From NCBI GenBank assembly GCA_013215165.1, contig JABSRG010000003.1, positions 81,794 through 131,004 on the forward strand: a DNA stretch of 49,211 bases. Reading direction: 5' to 3'. The stretch's first letter is position 1. Each line of letters opens with the position of its first letter. This stretch comes from Opitutales bacterium. Its GTDB lineage: Bacteria > Verrucomicrobiota > Verrucomicrobiia > Opitutales > JABSRG01. Below, one piece after another: positions 34,800 through 43,920 of the stretch. Both the position numbers and the translations under genes were made by a program. The notes under the pieces are model-generated. The model was not told the origin of the DNA. It saw nothing but the letters and a program-made list of their open reading frames with translations, and ran no database searches.

Positions 34800-35147
34800 A
34801 TGGAACCGGTAATCGCAGTGTTAATTGGCGCGCTTGTGGCGGGCGGCATCTACTGTTTGCTGCGGCGTAGTGTGGTAAAGCTTGTGGTGGGCATCGTGTT
34901 GATCAGCCAGGGCGCGAACCTACTCGTGTTTGCCTCTGGTGGGCTCTTACCCGGCTTTCCTGCGCTTATCGAACCGACCGAAAAACTTCCGCCCGAAGTC
35001 TACGGCGATCCCTTGCCACAGGCGATGGTCCTCACCGCGATCGTGATCGGGTTTGGCCTAACAGCATTCATGCTGGCTCTGGTGTTTCGTGCCTATGAGG
35101 CAGTTGGAGACGACGATATCAACGCTTTCAACAAGACCGATACGTGA
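34800..35147 (+). CDS. mrpC: Mrp Na+/H+ antiporter subunit C
   Basis: The 115-residue NuoK-like subunit has three helices, with 'VVKLVVGIVLISQGANLLVF' (the NuoK-type helix with a conserved polar residue) and 'DPLPQAMVLTAIVIGFGLTAFML', the typical MrpC signature. It is adjacent to mrpB without a gap and overlaps mrpD by 4 bases. Confidence 0.94.
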   Translation: MEPVIAVLIGALVAGGIYCLLRRSVVKLVVGIVLISQGANLLVFASGGLLPGFPALIEPTEKLPPEVYGDPLPQAMVLTAIVIGFGLTAFMLALVFRAYEAVGDDDINAFNKTDT

Positions 35148-36661
35148 ACGGCCTGACGACACTTTTACCCATACTTATTCCATTGATTGGAGCGATTGCC
35201 CTGCTGTTTGGCTACAAGTCTCTGATCTGGCAGCGCATGGGCGGCTTGATGGCGTCGATAGCTACCTTCGTGGGGTCGCTCGTGCTGCTTTGGGAAACGG
35301 ATCAGGCTGGAATTTTGGTGCTACAGGTCGGCGGTTGGGAAGCGCCGTTCGGTATTAGTTTGGTCGCTGACCGCCTGAGTGCGGTCATGGTGGCAGTCTC
35401 ATCCTTTATGGGAGCTGCAGTCGCTGCCTATTCTTTGAGTGATATCGACGAAGGGCGCATGCGGCGTTTTTATTTTCCCCTCTACCTCATCCTTTTGTTT
35501 GGAGTGAATGGGGCCTTTTTGACGGGCGATCTTTTCAATCTGTATGTCTGGTTTGAAGTCATGCTCATCGCGTCCTTTGTTTTGACCGTGCTGGGCGGTG
35601 AAAAAGCCGAGCTAGAGGGAGGCTTGAAGTATGTGGCGCTGAACCTTCTGGCTTCGGCGATGTTCCTGATAGGGGCGGGTATTATATACGGTAAACTGGG
35701 CACGCTCAATATGGCGGATATCGCTCAAGCGCTGATTGAGACCGATGATGCGGAGTGGGTGATCAGCAGCTCGATGCTGTTGTTGGCAGCGTTTGGTGTG
35801 AAGGCCGGAATTTTCCCGTTCTTTTTCTGGTTGCCGGCGTCGTATCACACACCGCCTGCTGCTGTATCGGCTATCTTTGCCGGATTGCTTACCAAGGTGG
35901 GCGTGTATGCGTTGATTCGTGCCTATACGCTCTTGTTCGCGCCTATCTTTGATGAGGTGCAGATGCTTCTTATCGTCTTGGCTGTGCTGACTATGGTGAC
36001 CGGGGTTTTGGGTGCAGCGTCACATTTTGATATGCGCCGGATTCTCTCTTTCCACATCGTGAGCCAGATTGGTTATATGATCTTGGGTTTGGCGATCATG
36101 ACGCCTTTGGCGCTGGCCGCTGCTATTTTTTACCTGGTCCACCATATCATCGTGAAGACGAATTTGTTTTTGGTGAGTGGAGTCGTCATGAAAATGAAGG
36201 GGTCGTGTGATCTGGCTAAGGTCGGCGGCCTCTACAAAGCGGCGCCATGGCTCGCTGTGTTGTTTTTTATTCCCGCTTTTTCGCTTGGAGGAATTCCGCC
36301 GTTGTCCGGGTTTTGGGCGAAATTTGCAGTCGTTAAAGCGGGATTGGATGAGGGTGCTTGGTTTTCTGTCGGCGCGGCCTTGTTGGTCGGGGTATTGACC
36401 CTCTTTTCTATGACTAAGATCTGGGCCGAGGCTTTTTGGAAGGATCAACCGGAAGAACATCCTGAAGAGTCGGCAGGGCTGAGCCGAGTTGCCATGGCTT
36501 GGATGGTAGCCCCAGTGGTTATTATGTCTGTGTGCACAGTGTTGATCGGATTTTTTGGCGAGCCAATGTTGGCTTTCTCTGAGCGTGCAGCGGAACAGCT
36601 GTTGAACCCTGAAGCCTATATTACCGCGGTGTTGAACCCTGCGGTAGACGAACTTCCATGA
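35144..36661 (+). CDS. mrpD: Mrp Na+/H+ antiporter subunit D
   Basis: The 505-residue NuoN/NuoM-like subunit shows 'LFNLYVWFEVMLIASFVLTVL' (the conserved Glu helix), 'VKAGIFPFFFWLPASYHTPPAAVSAIFAGLLTKVGVYAL' and 'DMRRILSFHIVSQIGYMILGL', the lysine- and glutamate-bearing helices of the antiporter core. The start is GTG overlapping the mrpC stop by 4 bases. Together with MrpA it makes the proton and sodium pathways. Confidence 0.95.
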   Translation: MNGLTTLLPILIPLIGAIALLFGYKSLIWQRMGGLMASIATFVGSLVLLWETDQAGILVLQVGGWEAPFGISLVADRLSAVMVAVSSFMGAAVAAYSLSDIDEGRMRRFYFPLYLILLFGVNGAFLTGDLFNLYVWFEVMLIASFVLTVLGGEKAELEGGLKYVALNLLASAMFLIGAGIIYGKLGTLNMADIAQALIETDDAEWVISSSMLLLAAFGVKAGIFPFFFWLPASYHTPPAAVSAIFAGLLTKVGVYALIRAYTLLFAPIFDEVQMLLIVLAVLTMVTGVLGAASHFDMRRILSFHIVSQIGYMILGLAIMTPLALAAAIFYLVHHIIVKTNLFLVSGVVMKMKGSCDLAKVGGLYKAAPWLAVLFFIPAFSLGGIPPLSGFWAKFAVVKAGLDEGAWFSVGAALLVGVLTLFSMTKIWAEAFWKDQPEEHPEESAGLSRVAMAWMVAPVVIMSVCTVLIGFFGEPMLAFSERAAEQLLNPEAYITAVLNPAVDELP

Positions 36662-36984
36662 GCCGGATCATCGCAAGTCTTTCGTTTTTTCTTTTCTATG
36701 TGAAGGAGGTTGTGACGTCGAATGTCCGTGTGGCGTATGACGTCTTGACGCCTACGCATCGCATGAAGCCCGGCGTCATCGAGCTGAGTATTGCAGGCAT
36801 GACCGATACACAGGTGCTGGCGATGGCAAATCTGATCACGATGACACCGGGAACCTTGGGGCTCCATGTCTCGGAGGATAAGCAACGCTTGTTCTTGCAC
36901 GTCATGTATCTCGATAAGTCTCCTCAAGAAACTGCCGCGGAATTGGAAGCTAGCTACGGAAAGAGAGTGCGCGATGTTTTTTGA
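36658..36984 (+). CDS. mrpE: Mrp antiporter subunit E, short form
   Basis: The 108-residue protein is shorter than the usual ~160 residues. It keeps the last membrane helix ('IASLSFFLFYVKEVVTSN'), the motif 'LTPTHRMKPGVIELSIAGMTD', the 'LITMTPGTLGL' segment and the C-terminal charged domain, but lacks the first two helices. Its position and overlaps (4 bases with mrpD, 11 with mrpF) leave no doubt about identity. The truncation could be a lineage feature. Confidence 0.9.
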   Translation: MSRIIASLSFFLFYVKEVVTSNVRVAYDVLTPTHRMKPGVIELSIAGMTDTQVLAMANLITMTPGTLGLHVSEDKQRLFLHVMYLDKSPQETAAELEASYGKRVRDVF

Positions 36985-37264
36985 TGATTTGGGCTGGCCC
37001 TTAGCCATTGGTTTAGCAATCGCATCGGTGTTGATCATCGTCGCGTTGTTGCTTGGGTTATATCGATTAGCGAAAGGGCCGGACGTGTTTGATCGGGTGA
37101 TGGCCTTGGAGCTTGTCAGTGGAACTTGCCTGTGTGCCATCGTTTTATTTGCTATACACTTTGACCAACCCGTTATGCTTGAAGTGGCCTTTGCGTTGGC
37201 TGTGATCGGCTTTCTCGGAGCTGTCGCGTTTGCGCGTTATCTGGAAAATGGAGGGTGCGAGTGA
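36974..37264 (+). CDS. mrpF: Mrp Na+/H+ antiporter subunit F
   Basis: The 96-residue subunit has three helices and the conserved 'YRLAKGPDVFDRVMALELVSG' motif (R-x-x-x-GP-x-x-x-DR) of MrpF. The ATG at 36974 is inside mrpE, an 11-base overlap; longer versions of this ORF read through mrpE in another frame. Its stop overlaps the mrpG start in TGATG. Confidence 0.93.
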   Translation: MFFDDLGWPLAIGLAIASVLIIVALLLGLYRLAKGPDVFDRVMALELVSGTCLCAIVLFAIHFDQPVMLEVAFALAVIGFLGAVAFARYLENGGCE

Positions 37265-37602
37265 TGGATATCGTGGTTGCTATATTGATCGTTCTGGGTG
37301 CGTTTTTTGCCTTTGTTGCTGCACTGGGTATCGTGCGCATGCCAGACCTTTACACGCGCATGCATGCAGCCACCAAAGCCGGCGCCTTTGGAGCCACCTT
37401 GTTGCTCCTTGCGGTTGTGCTGCATTTTCAGTCGGTTCGCACTACAGTGATGGCCGCGATTGTGATTGCGTTCTTCTACCTCACTGCCCCTGTAGCCGGG
37501 CAATCTCTGGGGCGTGCGGCTTATCGACGTAAAACGCCGCTCTGGGAAGAGACTCAGGTGGATCGCCTGGAAGAGACTGGCGAGATTGATCGGGATTCGT
37601 AG
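37264..37602 (+). CDS. mrpG: Mrp Na+/H+ antiporter subunit G
   Basis: The 112-residue subunit has the PhaG/MnhG signature 'LGIVRMPDLYTRMHAATKAGAFGATLLLL' and three helices. The ATG at 37264 overlaps the mrpF stop; an upstream GTG would add only three residues. The charged C-terminal tail 'KTPLWEETQVDRLEETGEIDRDS' is variable in the family. It ends the Mrp operon. Confidence 0.94.
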   Translation: MDIVVAILIVLGAFFAFVAALGIVRMPDLYTRMHAATKAGAFGATLLLLAVVLHFQSVRTTVMAAIVIAFFYLTAPVAGQSLGRAAYRRKTPLWEETQVDRLEETGEIDRDS

Positions 37603-37743
37603 ACAAAGACTGGGTGGATAGAGCCTGACCGCTGCGAGAAAAGCCCACAAGTTGGCATGTAGCGTGCCTCCTTGCATGGGTTCTGTCTTGCCAAGCGATT
37701 CCGAGGGAAATGATCTCGGAACCTTATATCTCTCTGTCTAGCT
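37603..37743 (+). promoter_or_regulatory. Structured leader before the Na+/H+ antiporter, candidate cation-responsive RNA
   Basis: The 141 bases between mrpG and the antiporter contain several complementary arms. TGGGT at about 37611 pairs with GCCCA at about 37643 around a purine-rich segment. TTGGCA (about 37652) pairs with TGCCAA (about 37689) around an inner stem. TTCCGAG and CTCGGAA (37699-37721) form a perfect 7-bp stem around GGAAATGAT, 22 bases before the ATG. Li+-I (nhaA-I), Li+-II (nhaA-II) and Na+-I (DUF1646) riboswitches are known upstream of such antiporters, but I could not match this to their consensus from memory. Confidence 0.4.
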
Positions 37744-39363
37744 ATGAATCCGTATCGATTAATTCTGTTTTTTGTCTGTTTGCTCTTGCCCAGCAGCTCG
37801 ATTTTGTGGGCCGCTGGAGGTGGGGGCCATGGCAATCCTGATATCCATTTCCCGATCACTGAAGAGGAATATGCGGTAAAAGAAAGCCATAAGGCAGAGG
37901 AGTTGGGGCGGGAATTGACCTTGTTCGAGACGATTAAACTGCGGGCTGCGGCTGATCCTTTCAATGTAGTCGCAGCAGTCGTCTTCTTTCTCGCTGTCGT
38001 TCACACGTTCATGGCCGGGTATTTCAACAAACTTGCCCATAAATTTGAGCATGAGCACAAATACAAAGTCGCGGATGAGACACGTGTGTTCGTGGATGGT
38101 AAGAAACCGGTGAGTTTTCGAGCGACCCTCTTTCACTTTCTCGGCGAGGTTGAGGCGATTTTTGGGATCTGGTTGGTGCCATTATTGATCGCGATGGTGA
38201 TGATGGAGCCGGACGGACTTACCGTAGCGGCGCATTATGTGGACACGCGTAATTACACTGAGCCCATCTTCGTTGTGATCATCATGGCCATCGCATCGAG
38301 TCGTCCAGTCGTGCAGATCGCGGAGAAATCGCTGCGGATGGTGGCGGGCTTGGGGAAACAGACTCCAGCGGCTTGGTGGCTTTCCATACTTATTGTGGCA
38401 CCACTTCTGGGTTCGTTCATTACGGAACCCGCGGCGATGACGATCGCGGCGCTGCTGCTCGGTATGCAGTTTTACCGATTTAATCCTGCGCCGAAATTTA
38501 AGTATGCTACCCTCGGTCTTCTCTTTGTAAACGTGTCTGTTGGTGGCACTTTGACTCACTTTGCTGCCCCTCCTGTTTTGATGGTGGCGACAAAATGGCA
38601 TTGGAACATGCCCTTCATGTTTACTCATTTCGGCTGGCGTGCGATTCTCGGAATTCTGATTAGTACCGCCCTGTATTACTTCATTTTCCGCAAACATTTC
38701 AAAGAGCTAGGGGAAAAGGCCAAGCAGACTGCATCCGAGAGCAGCGACGAGCCCGAACCAGAACCCGCGCCTACCTGGATTGTTTTGGTTCACTTGTTCT
38801 TTGTTGCATGGACGGTTCTCACACTGCACCACCCCGCATTCTTTGTCGGTGGTTTTCTATTCTTTCTGGCATTCACCATAGCCACTCAGCACCACCAATA
38901 TGATATCAAACTCAAAAGCCCGCTGCTGGTTGGCTTTTTCCTGGCTGGTCTTGTCACGCATGGTGGCCTTCAAGGTTGGTGGATATCGCCAGTGCTCTCA
39001 GCGTTGAGCGAAATCCCACTCTTCATCGGGGCGACTGTATTGACGGCCTTCAACGATAATGCGGCCATTACCTTCCTTGCTTCTCAAGTTCCCGCCTTCA
39101 ACCCAGATGTTGTCGTCAATGGGGTCCTCAAATCCAAAGAAGGGGCTGATCTCGTCCGGGCTCAGGTGCTCGAATATGCGGTGGTCGCAGGTGCCGTGAC
39201 CGGGGGCGGACTTACTGTCATCGCCAACGCACCTAATCCAGCGGGCCAGAGTATCCTGAGTAAATACTTTGGAGACGGTGGTATAAGTCCGCTGGGCCTG
39301 CTCTTTGGAGCCCTTATACCCACACTGATAATGAGTGTCTGCTTTATCGTGCTGCCTCACTAG
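37744..39363 (+). CDS. Na+/H+ antiporter, DUF1504 (Na_H_antiport_3) family
   Basis: The 539-residue protein has a short N-terminal hydrophobic segment ('LILFFVCLLLPSSSILWAAGG') and about ten further helices. Recognisable stretches are 'FNVVAAVVFFLAVVHTFMAGYFNKLAHK', 'SFITEPAAMTIAALLLG', 'VNVSVGGTLTHFAAPPVLMV', 'FNDNAAITFLASQVP' and 'GGGLTVIANAPNPAGQSILSKYFG'. The 'T-E-P-A-A', 'FNDNAAIT' and 'ANAPNPAG' repeats are those of the putative Na+/H+ antiporter family found in Verrucomicrobia, Chlamydiae and Proteobacteria. It follows the Mrp operon, which fits sodium or pH homeostasis in a marine cell, and has its own leader. Confidence 0.9.
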   Translation: MNPYRLILFFVCLLLPSSSILWAAGGGGHGNPDIHFPITEEEYAVKESHKAEELGRELTLFETIKLRAAADPFNVVAAVVFFLAVVHTFMAGYFNKLAHKFEHEHKYKVADETRVFVDGKKPVSFRATLFHFLGEVEAIFGIWLVPLLIAMVMMEPDGLTVAAHYVDTRNYTEPIFVVIIMAIASSRPVVQIAEKSLRMVAGLGKQTPAAWWLSILIVAPLLGSFITEPAAMTIAALLLGMQFYRFNPAPKFKYATLGLLFVNVSVGGTLTHFAAPPVLMVATKWHWNMPFMFTHFGWRAILGILISTALYYFIFRKHFKELGEKAKQTASESSDEPEPEPAPTWIVLVHLFFVAWTVLTLHHPAFFVGGFLFFLAFTIATQHHQYDIKLKSPLLVGFFLAGLVTHGGLQGWWISPVLSALSEIPLFIGATVLTAFNDNAAITFLASQVPAFNPDVVVNGVLKSKEGADLVRAQVLEYAVVAGAVTGGGLTVIANAPNPAGQSILSKYFGDGGISPLGLLFGALIPTLIMSVCFIVLPH

Positions 39364-39444
39364 ATGTTTCTTTGTTGAAAAGCGGAGTCCAGATATGGCT
39401 TCGTTTTTTAGTGCACTCTAAATAAAGGGACAGGTATTTATAAA

Positions 39445-39478
39445 GTTGACGCGCGGTGTTGTTTTCGCGATTTTCAAC
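39445..39478 (+). repeat. Hairpin directly before the RAYT start codon
   Basis: GTTGA-CGCG (39445-39453) and CGCG (39466-39469) with TCAAC (39474-39478) form a 9-bp interrupted stem whose end is 4 bases before the transposase ATG at 39482. A sub-terminal hairpin is expected at the end of a HUH/RAYT element, or it could mask translation of the transposase. Confidence 0.4.
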
Positions 39479-39481
39479 CTC

Positions 39482-40468
39482 ATGAGATCTAGGCGTATTT
39501 ATGGGTGGGGTGAAAGTGTGGTGTATCACTGTGTAACGCGGACTGTGAATGGGGAGATGTTGTTTGGAGGTAGCGAGAAGGAGATGATGCGGCGGATGCT
39601 GAGGCGGATAGCTGAGTTTTCTGGGGTGGAGGTGTTAACTTATGCGGTAATGTCGAACCATGTGCATGTCTTGGTGCGGGTTCATGAGGCGGCGAAGGCG
39701 GTGTCTGATGCTGAGCTGATTCGACGTTTTCGTCTGTTGTATCCGAAGCCTACGGAGTATCAGATGATGACGATCCAGGTTTTAGAGCAGGCACTGAGGG
39801 AGAACTCGGAACGGGGCCAGCAGATGCGGGAACAGTTGAAGGCGCGGATGGGGAATGTCTCTGAGTTTATGAAAACACTCAAGCAGCGGTTTTCGATTTG
39901 GTTTAATCGGACTCGGGGGCGCTTTGGCACTTTGTGGTGCGAACGTTTCAAGAGCTCGGTAATCCATGACTGCCCTGAGGTGCTCCAGGTTGTGGGGGCG
40001 TATATTGAGCTAAATCCAGTACGGGCTGGCTTAGTCGAGGATCCGAAGGATTATCGGTTTTGTGGTTATGCTGAGGCTTTAGCAGGTGATGCTGTCATGC
40101 GCGCTGGTGTGTGTTCGTTGGTCGGTGAGGCTTGTGCTAAAAATGCCTTAGCGACTTATCGTATGGTTATTTTTGGTAAGGGTGCTGTTCCCAAACGTCT
40201 TGGTGAAGGCTGGGTCATCCCTGAAGCCTCTTTTGATCAGGTAATGCAGGAGCAGGGACAGCTTCCGTTAGCTATTCTTCTTCGTCAGCGAATCCGATTC
40301 TTAACGGATGGTGCAGTGATTGGTTCTTCGCAATTTGTTAAGAGCTATATAACAGCCTGGAGTCAGCGGATTGGTGATCGGCGACGGCGAAAGCCGACTT
40401 CTTGCGATGAGGCCGTTTTATCTGAGTTGCATAGCTTTCGTAATACTCGGAAGAGCGAGAACCCTTGA
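39482..40468 (+). mobile_element. REP-associated tyrosine transposase (RAYT, Y1 HUH family)
   Basis: The 328-residue protein carries the HUH motif in 'YAVMSNHVHVLVRVHE' and the later 'YIELNPVRAGLVEDPKDYRFCGYAEAL', in which the catalytic Tyr lies before ELNP. This is the RAYT (TnpA_REP) group of IS200/IS605-like single-strand transposases, a long C-terminal version. The start 'RSRRIYGWGESVVYHCVTRTVNG' is typical; an upstream in-frame start at 39446 would run through the hairpin. RAYTs usually act as domesticated, single-copy enzymes acting on REP hairpins. It lies between the antiporter and the broken mannosidase, 22 bases from the end of the latter. Confidence 0.9.
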
Positions 40469-40489
40469 TCGAACTGCGCTCCTATCGCT

Positions 40490-42781
40490 CTATTGGTTCA
40501 ATGCTTTACGAGCGGCGGGGCCATACAGGGGTGGCGTCCAGTTGTTGTCGTAGCGGAGTCGGTGGCGTTGATTCCACTCTGGGAATTCTGGGCATTCGAG
40601 TAGGATCTCTAGCTCGGTTACATTTTCGATGCGCGGGAGCAATACGGTGAAGCTTGGACCTTGGATGTTGGTGTTTTGATCATCACTTCCATTAAAATTC
40701 CAGGTGGATACGATGGTCTCGAAGGCGCCGATCTTAAGCTTATATTGGATGTCGGTTCGAGAGAGGGAGTCGTATTTATCGTTAAGCAGGAATACGTCGA
40801 GATCCATGGTTTCGCCGTTGTGCCAGAGGAATTTAGTAACGCGGCAACTCAAGGTGATGGGGCGACAAGCATTGGCTACTTCGGCCAATGCCGGCTTGGG
40901 GCGGGCAGGCCAGGAGATAAGGCTTTGATTTGCAGCAGTGGGCCAGGGTTCGTTGAAGCACCAGTTTATAGCCATGGCACAGCGTGGTTTTTGGCGGCGA
41001 GACTCTTCATAAATGAATTTCAATCCTTCGGCTTGTAGCCATTGCCCGCGGGCTACGAGTTGTTCGAGGCTGTGGCTTGGCCCAAAGTAATCATTTATGA
41101 TCTGTTCGCATAACCAGGTATCTGGCATATATATCCATGCACCAAAGCCGTGATGGGCTTCCCATGCGGTGCCTGCCTTAGGAGGCCATAGCTCTTCTTC
41201 AGGTATAAATTCTTTAAGTATTTCAACTGATGCAGGGCTTGGGCAACCAAACTCAGTGTGTGCTGTGTGCTTCGATTCTATGAAGTGTCTGTAGACTTAT
41301 TTACCTTCAATATCGCAGAAAACATAGTGGCCATGGCCCATGCCGGCTACCGGAGATGTCGGCAAGAATGGTGTGTCTGGATCGAGGTCATAGCACTGAG
41401 CGTTTAATAGCCGCAGAGCTTTGCTTTGATCCGTCATGCCGCTCCAGGAGTTAAACAGTTCGTTCCCTCCGCACCATAGGATGTTTGAGGTATGCTGTTT
41501 GACGCGCGAAATGATCGCCTCCGATTCTTGTTCGAGAATTTGAAGGTAATGCGGATCATCTTCGTAAGGTAGGCAGGCGAGTGTGAACTCTGACCAGACC
41601 ATTAGCCCCATCTCGTCACAAAGATTATAAAATGACTCTTTGTTAACGATGCCTCCGCCCCAACATCGGATAATGTTAAAATTGGATTCTTTTGCGTAAT
41701 CGAGGAGCGGCAAATAAGTCGCACGCGTGATTTTACCCGGAAAAATTTCCGGCGGCACCCAGTTCGTTCCTTTTGTGAAAATGGATCTACCGTTAATTTC
41801 TAGGGTGATGGGAGGATTACTCCGTGACTTCGGAAAGGCTTCTGGGCGATCCCATTCCTCTGGATTCATCACGAGCCGTATGGTCCGAAGGCCGACGCGT
41901 TGGGTATGCTTATCTAAGATGCTCCCGTCAGTATGTGTCAGGGTGAACTGGAGGGTATATAATGGCTGGTCACCATGATCGTAGGGCCACCAGAGTTTAA
42001 TGTCTTTGAGATCAAATTTGAACGCGATGACTTCTTCTTCAGGGGCAATGCTGTGTTCTGCGATACGTTCTCCGTCTGGTGCGATTACTTCGGTTTTTAG
42101 GATAACACCATTTATCTCAGTGAGTTCTACCGTAGCCGTAACATGAGCGGTATGTCTGTGGCGATCTAGTGTGTAATCTACGTCAGCCTGGGTAAAGCGG
42201 CTGTGGCGATAGAACTCAATCACTGTGTCGTCCCAAATGCCGGAGGGTACGAGACGTGGGTGCCAATCCCATGAGTAGGCGCACGGAGGTTTACAGGTTC
42301 GGTCTGCTTGCCAGCGGTCTATTCCGTTTCGGTGCTGCTTGGGAATTGGGTGGATGTGTACTTTGAGGACATCGCCATGCTTCGCACCCACTTCGGTGAG
42401 GTTGATCAGAATTGGGCTGAACATCCCTTCACGCTTTTCCAATACGTTATCGTTTACGTAGATCTCCCAGGTATAGTCGATGCCTTTACAAGAGAACCAA
42501 GCTTCATGGTCTACCGGCATTTCGGAGAAGTCTAGTGTGGTCTGGTAGGTCCAAAACACATCCTCCATCCACATGTAATCTTTGTAGTTGTCAGCATACC
42601 AATAAGGTACCCATCCGTTCGCTCGGGCCCAGTCGAGCTGAACGGCTCCTGGGACGGTTGCAGGAACAAACGTTTCGGGAGTAGCATTATGCTCTTTGGC
42701 AAAACCGACGGTCCATGCTGGGTAGATCTTGTTCATGTGACGATTCGCTTCTGGATTCGTGATAGGGGTATCAACTCGCAT
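40490..42781 (-). pseudogene. Beta-mannosidase (GH2 family) interrupted by one in-frame stop codon
   Basis: On the minus strand one continuous reading frame of 764 codons is interrupted once, by TAA at 41297-41299. Upstream (494 codons) come the GH2 sugar-binding and Ig-like domains ('WTYQTTLDFSEMP', 'WQADRTCKPPCAYSWDWHPRLVPSGIWDD') and the start of the TIM barrel, with 'ILWCGGNELFNSW', where the Glu after GGN is the acid/base. Downstream (269 codons) follow 'HTAHTEFGCPSPAS' with the nucleophile Glu, 'AWEAHHGFGAW' and the C-terminal domains. The stop thus parts the two catalytic residues. No other frameshift was seen, so it is a recent mutation, a sequencing error or, less likely, recoding. 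Confidence 0.85.
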
Positions 42782-42816
42782 TCTACATTACAATCTGAGC
42801 CGAATTTGGAAAGAAC

Positions 42817-43500
42817 CTAAAGGTGCTGGGAAAACCAACTTCTGAGGATAGAGCGGCCATCGCGGTTTTCTTCATCATAGTCCTCTGGATGAAATTGAAA
42901 CCCAACTATCGGCAGTGATGTATGCTGGAGGCCTTGAATTTCGCAGGCACCGCTGCGCGCGATTTGATGAAATGCTTTGGGGAGTGTTTTAACTTCCCAG
43001 TAGTGATGTTGGAATACGCGACTTTTGGCGGAGATGAGCGCACTTTTATGTGCGGGAGTTATCGAGCAAAACCCTGTTTCACGCGCTGCAGAATCAGGTA
43101 TGACCGGATCGCGATGCTGATGTCGGGTCGGATCGGACTTTCCCATCGGGCCGAGTTTTGATCCAAAAGTTTGGGCCATCAATTGAAAGCTACCACAGAT
43201 GGTGAGCGTAGGTAACTGAGGTTGCAAAAACCACTTCCGAATCGGCTCTAGATCTATTTCGGGATATGCATCGAGCTCGGTGTTATGGCCGGAGAAAACG
43301 ACGGCTCGCGCATGCTTGAAATGACTCTGTTTTGAGAAGGCAGAAAAGGACGGATAGCGGACAATGTGACAGGGTAGCTGGGTGAGTTCTTCAAATCGGT
43401 ATTTGGTGCGCAAGCGGCGGTGCGCGACCGATTCCCAAACCACAGGATGTTTCTCAGGAAAATCGACGTGCTCGAGATCGACGAAGACTATCATTCCCAT
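42817..43500 (-). CDS. Class I glutamine amidotransferase-like protein
   Basis: The 227-residue protein has the GATase class I layout: 'LTICGSFQLMAQTFG', where the Cys before G-S-F-Q-L is the expected nucleophile, and 'PIVGFQFHPEDYDEENRDG', with the His-x-x-x-Glu-like dyad (HPED). In true amidotransferases the elbow is usually G-x-C-x-G; here it reads I-C-G-S, so the glutaminase activity is plausible but uncertain. It could be a gamma-glutamyl hydrolase-like enzyme. It lies just upstream of the mannosidase pseudogene on the same strand but is probably unrelated in function. Confidence 0.82.
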   Translation of the reverse strand: MGMIVFVDLEHVDFPEKHPVVWESVAHRRLRTKYRFEELTQLPCHIVRYPSFSAFSKQSHFKHARAVVFSGHNTELDAYPEIDLEPIRKWFLQPQLPTLTICGSFQLMAQTFGSKLGPMGKSDPTRHQHRDPVIPDSAARETGFCSITPAHKSALISAKSRVFQHHYWEVKTLPKAFHQIARSGACEIQGLQHTSLPIVGFQFHPEDYDEENRDGRSILRSWFSQHL

Positions 43501-43920
43501 CGTTGCTGTAGCGTATTAGATAGATTGCAATGCTTGCTTCTCTTTGAGGTCACTGAGGCCTGCAAGATAAGGATCTTTGATGATTAAAAGTCATTCCATA
43601 TTTCGCTAGCTTCATGTTCTCAAAGTCCTCTTTCATAAATAGTTACAGATTCTAAGTTTCTATTTAAGCATTACTTGGATATTGACGAAATTAGTTTGTT
43701 TTGCTTTTAGTATTTCATCGTCTCAAAGAGCTTCTTGCTCCCACGAAAGGGACCTGGACCAGACTGGAGGCGTCCTTGAATGATTCTTCTGAAGCTTTGT
43801 GTCGAAGCTTGGAAGCGCTGAACAGCTGCGAAAGCGGATATCCGTCGAGTAGCACACTGGTTGGTGACCATTCTTCATCTATTTCCGATTTGGGTCTATC
43901 CTTTGTCGGCTTAGCTTGAA
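43501..43920. other. 420-base region without a clear gene
   Basis: The first 230 bases are AT-rich and non-coding in look and probably hold the promoters of both flanking genes; a TTGACG at 43682 with a weak TTTTAG 17 bases later is a possible promoter. The second part contains a 72-codon ORF (TTG start at 43701, stop at 43919, one base before the next ATG) with mildly coding-like codons but no recognisable domain. I leave it as possible but unproven. Confidence 0.35.

Noticed and set aside
39364-39444. Terminator after the Na+/H+ antiporter gene (AAGC...GCTT followed by a T-run near 39402)
   Set aside because: The stem is only 4 bp with a 14-base loop, too weak to claim.
43701-43919. 72-codon ORF directly before the MBL-cNBD gene
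   Set aside because: It has a weak TTG start, no ribosome site, no family resemblance and lies near a possible promoter, so it is not reported as a gene.
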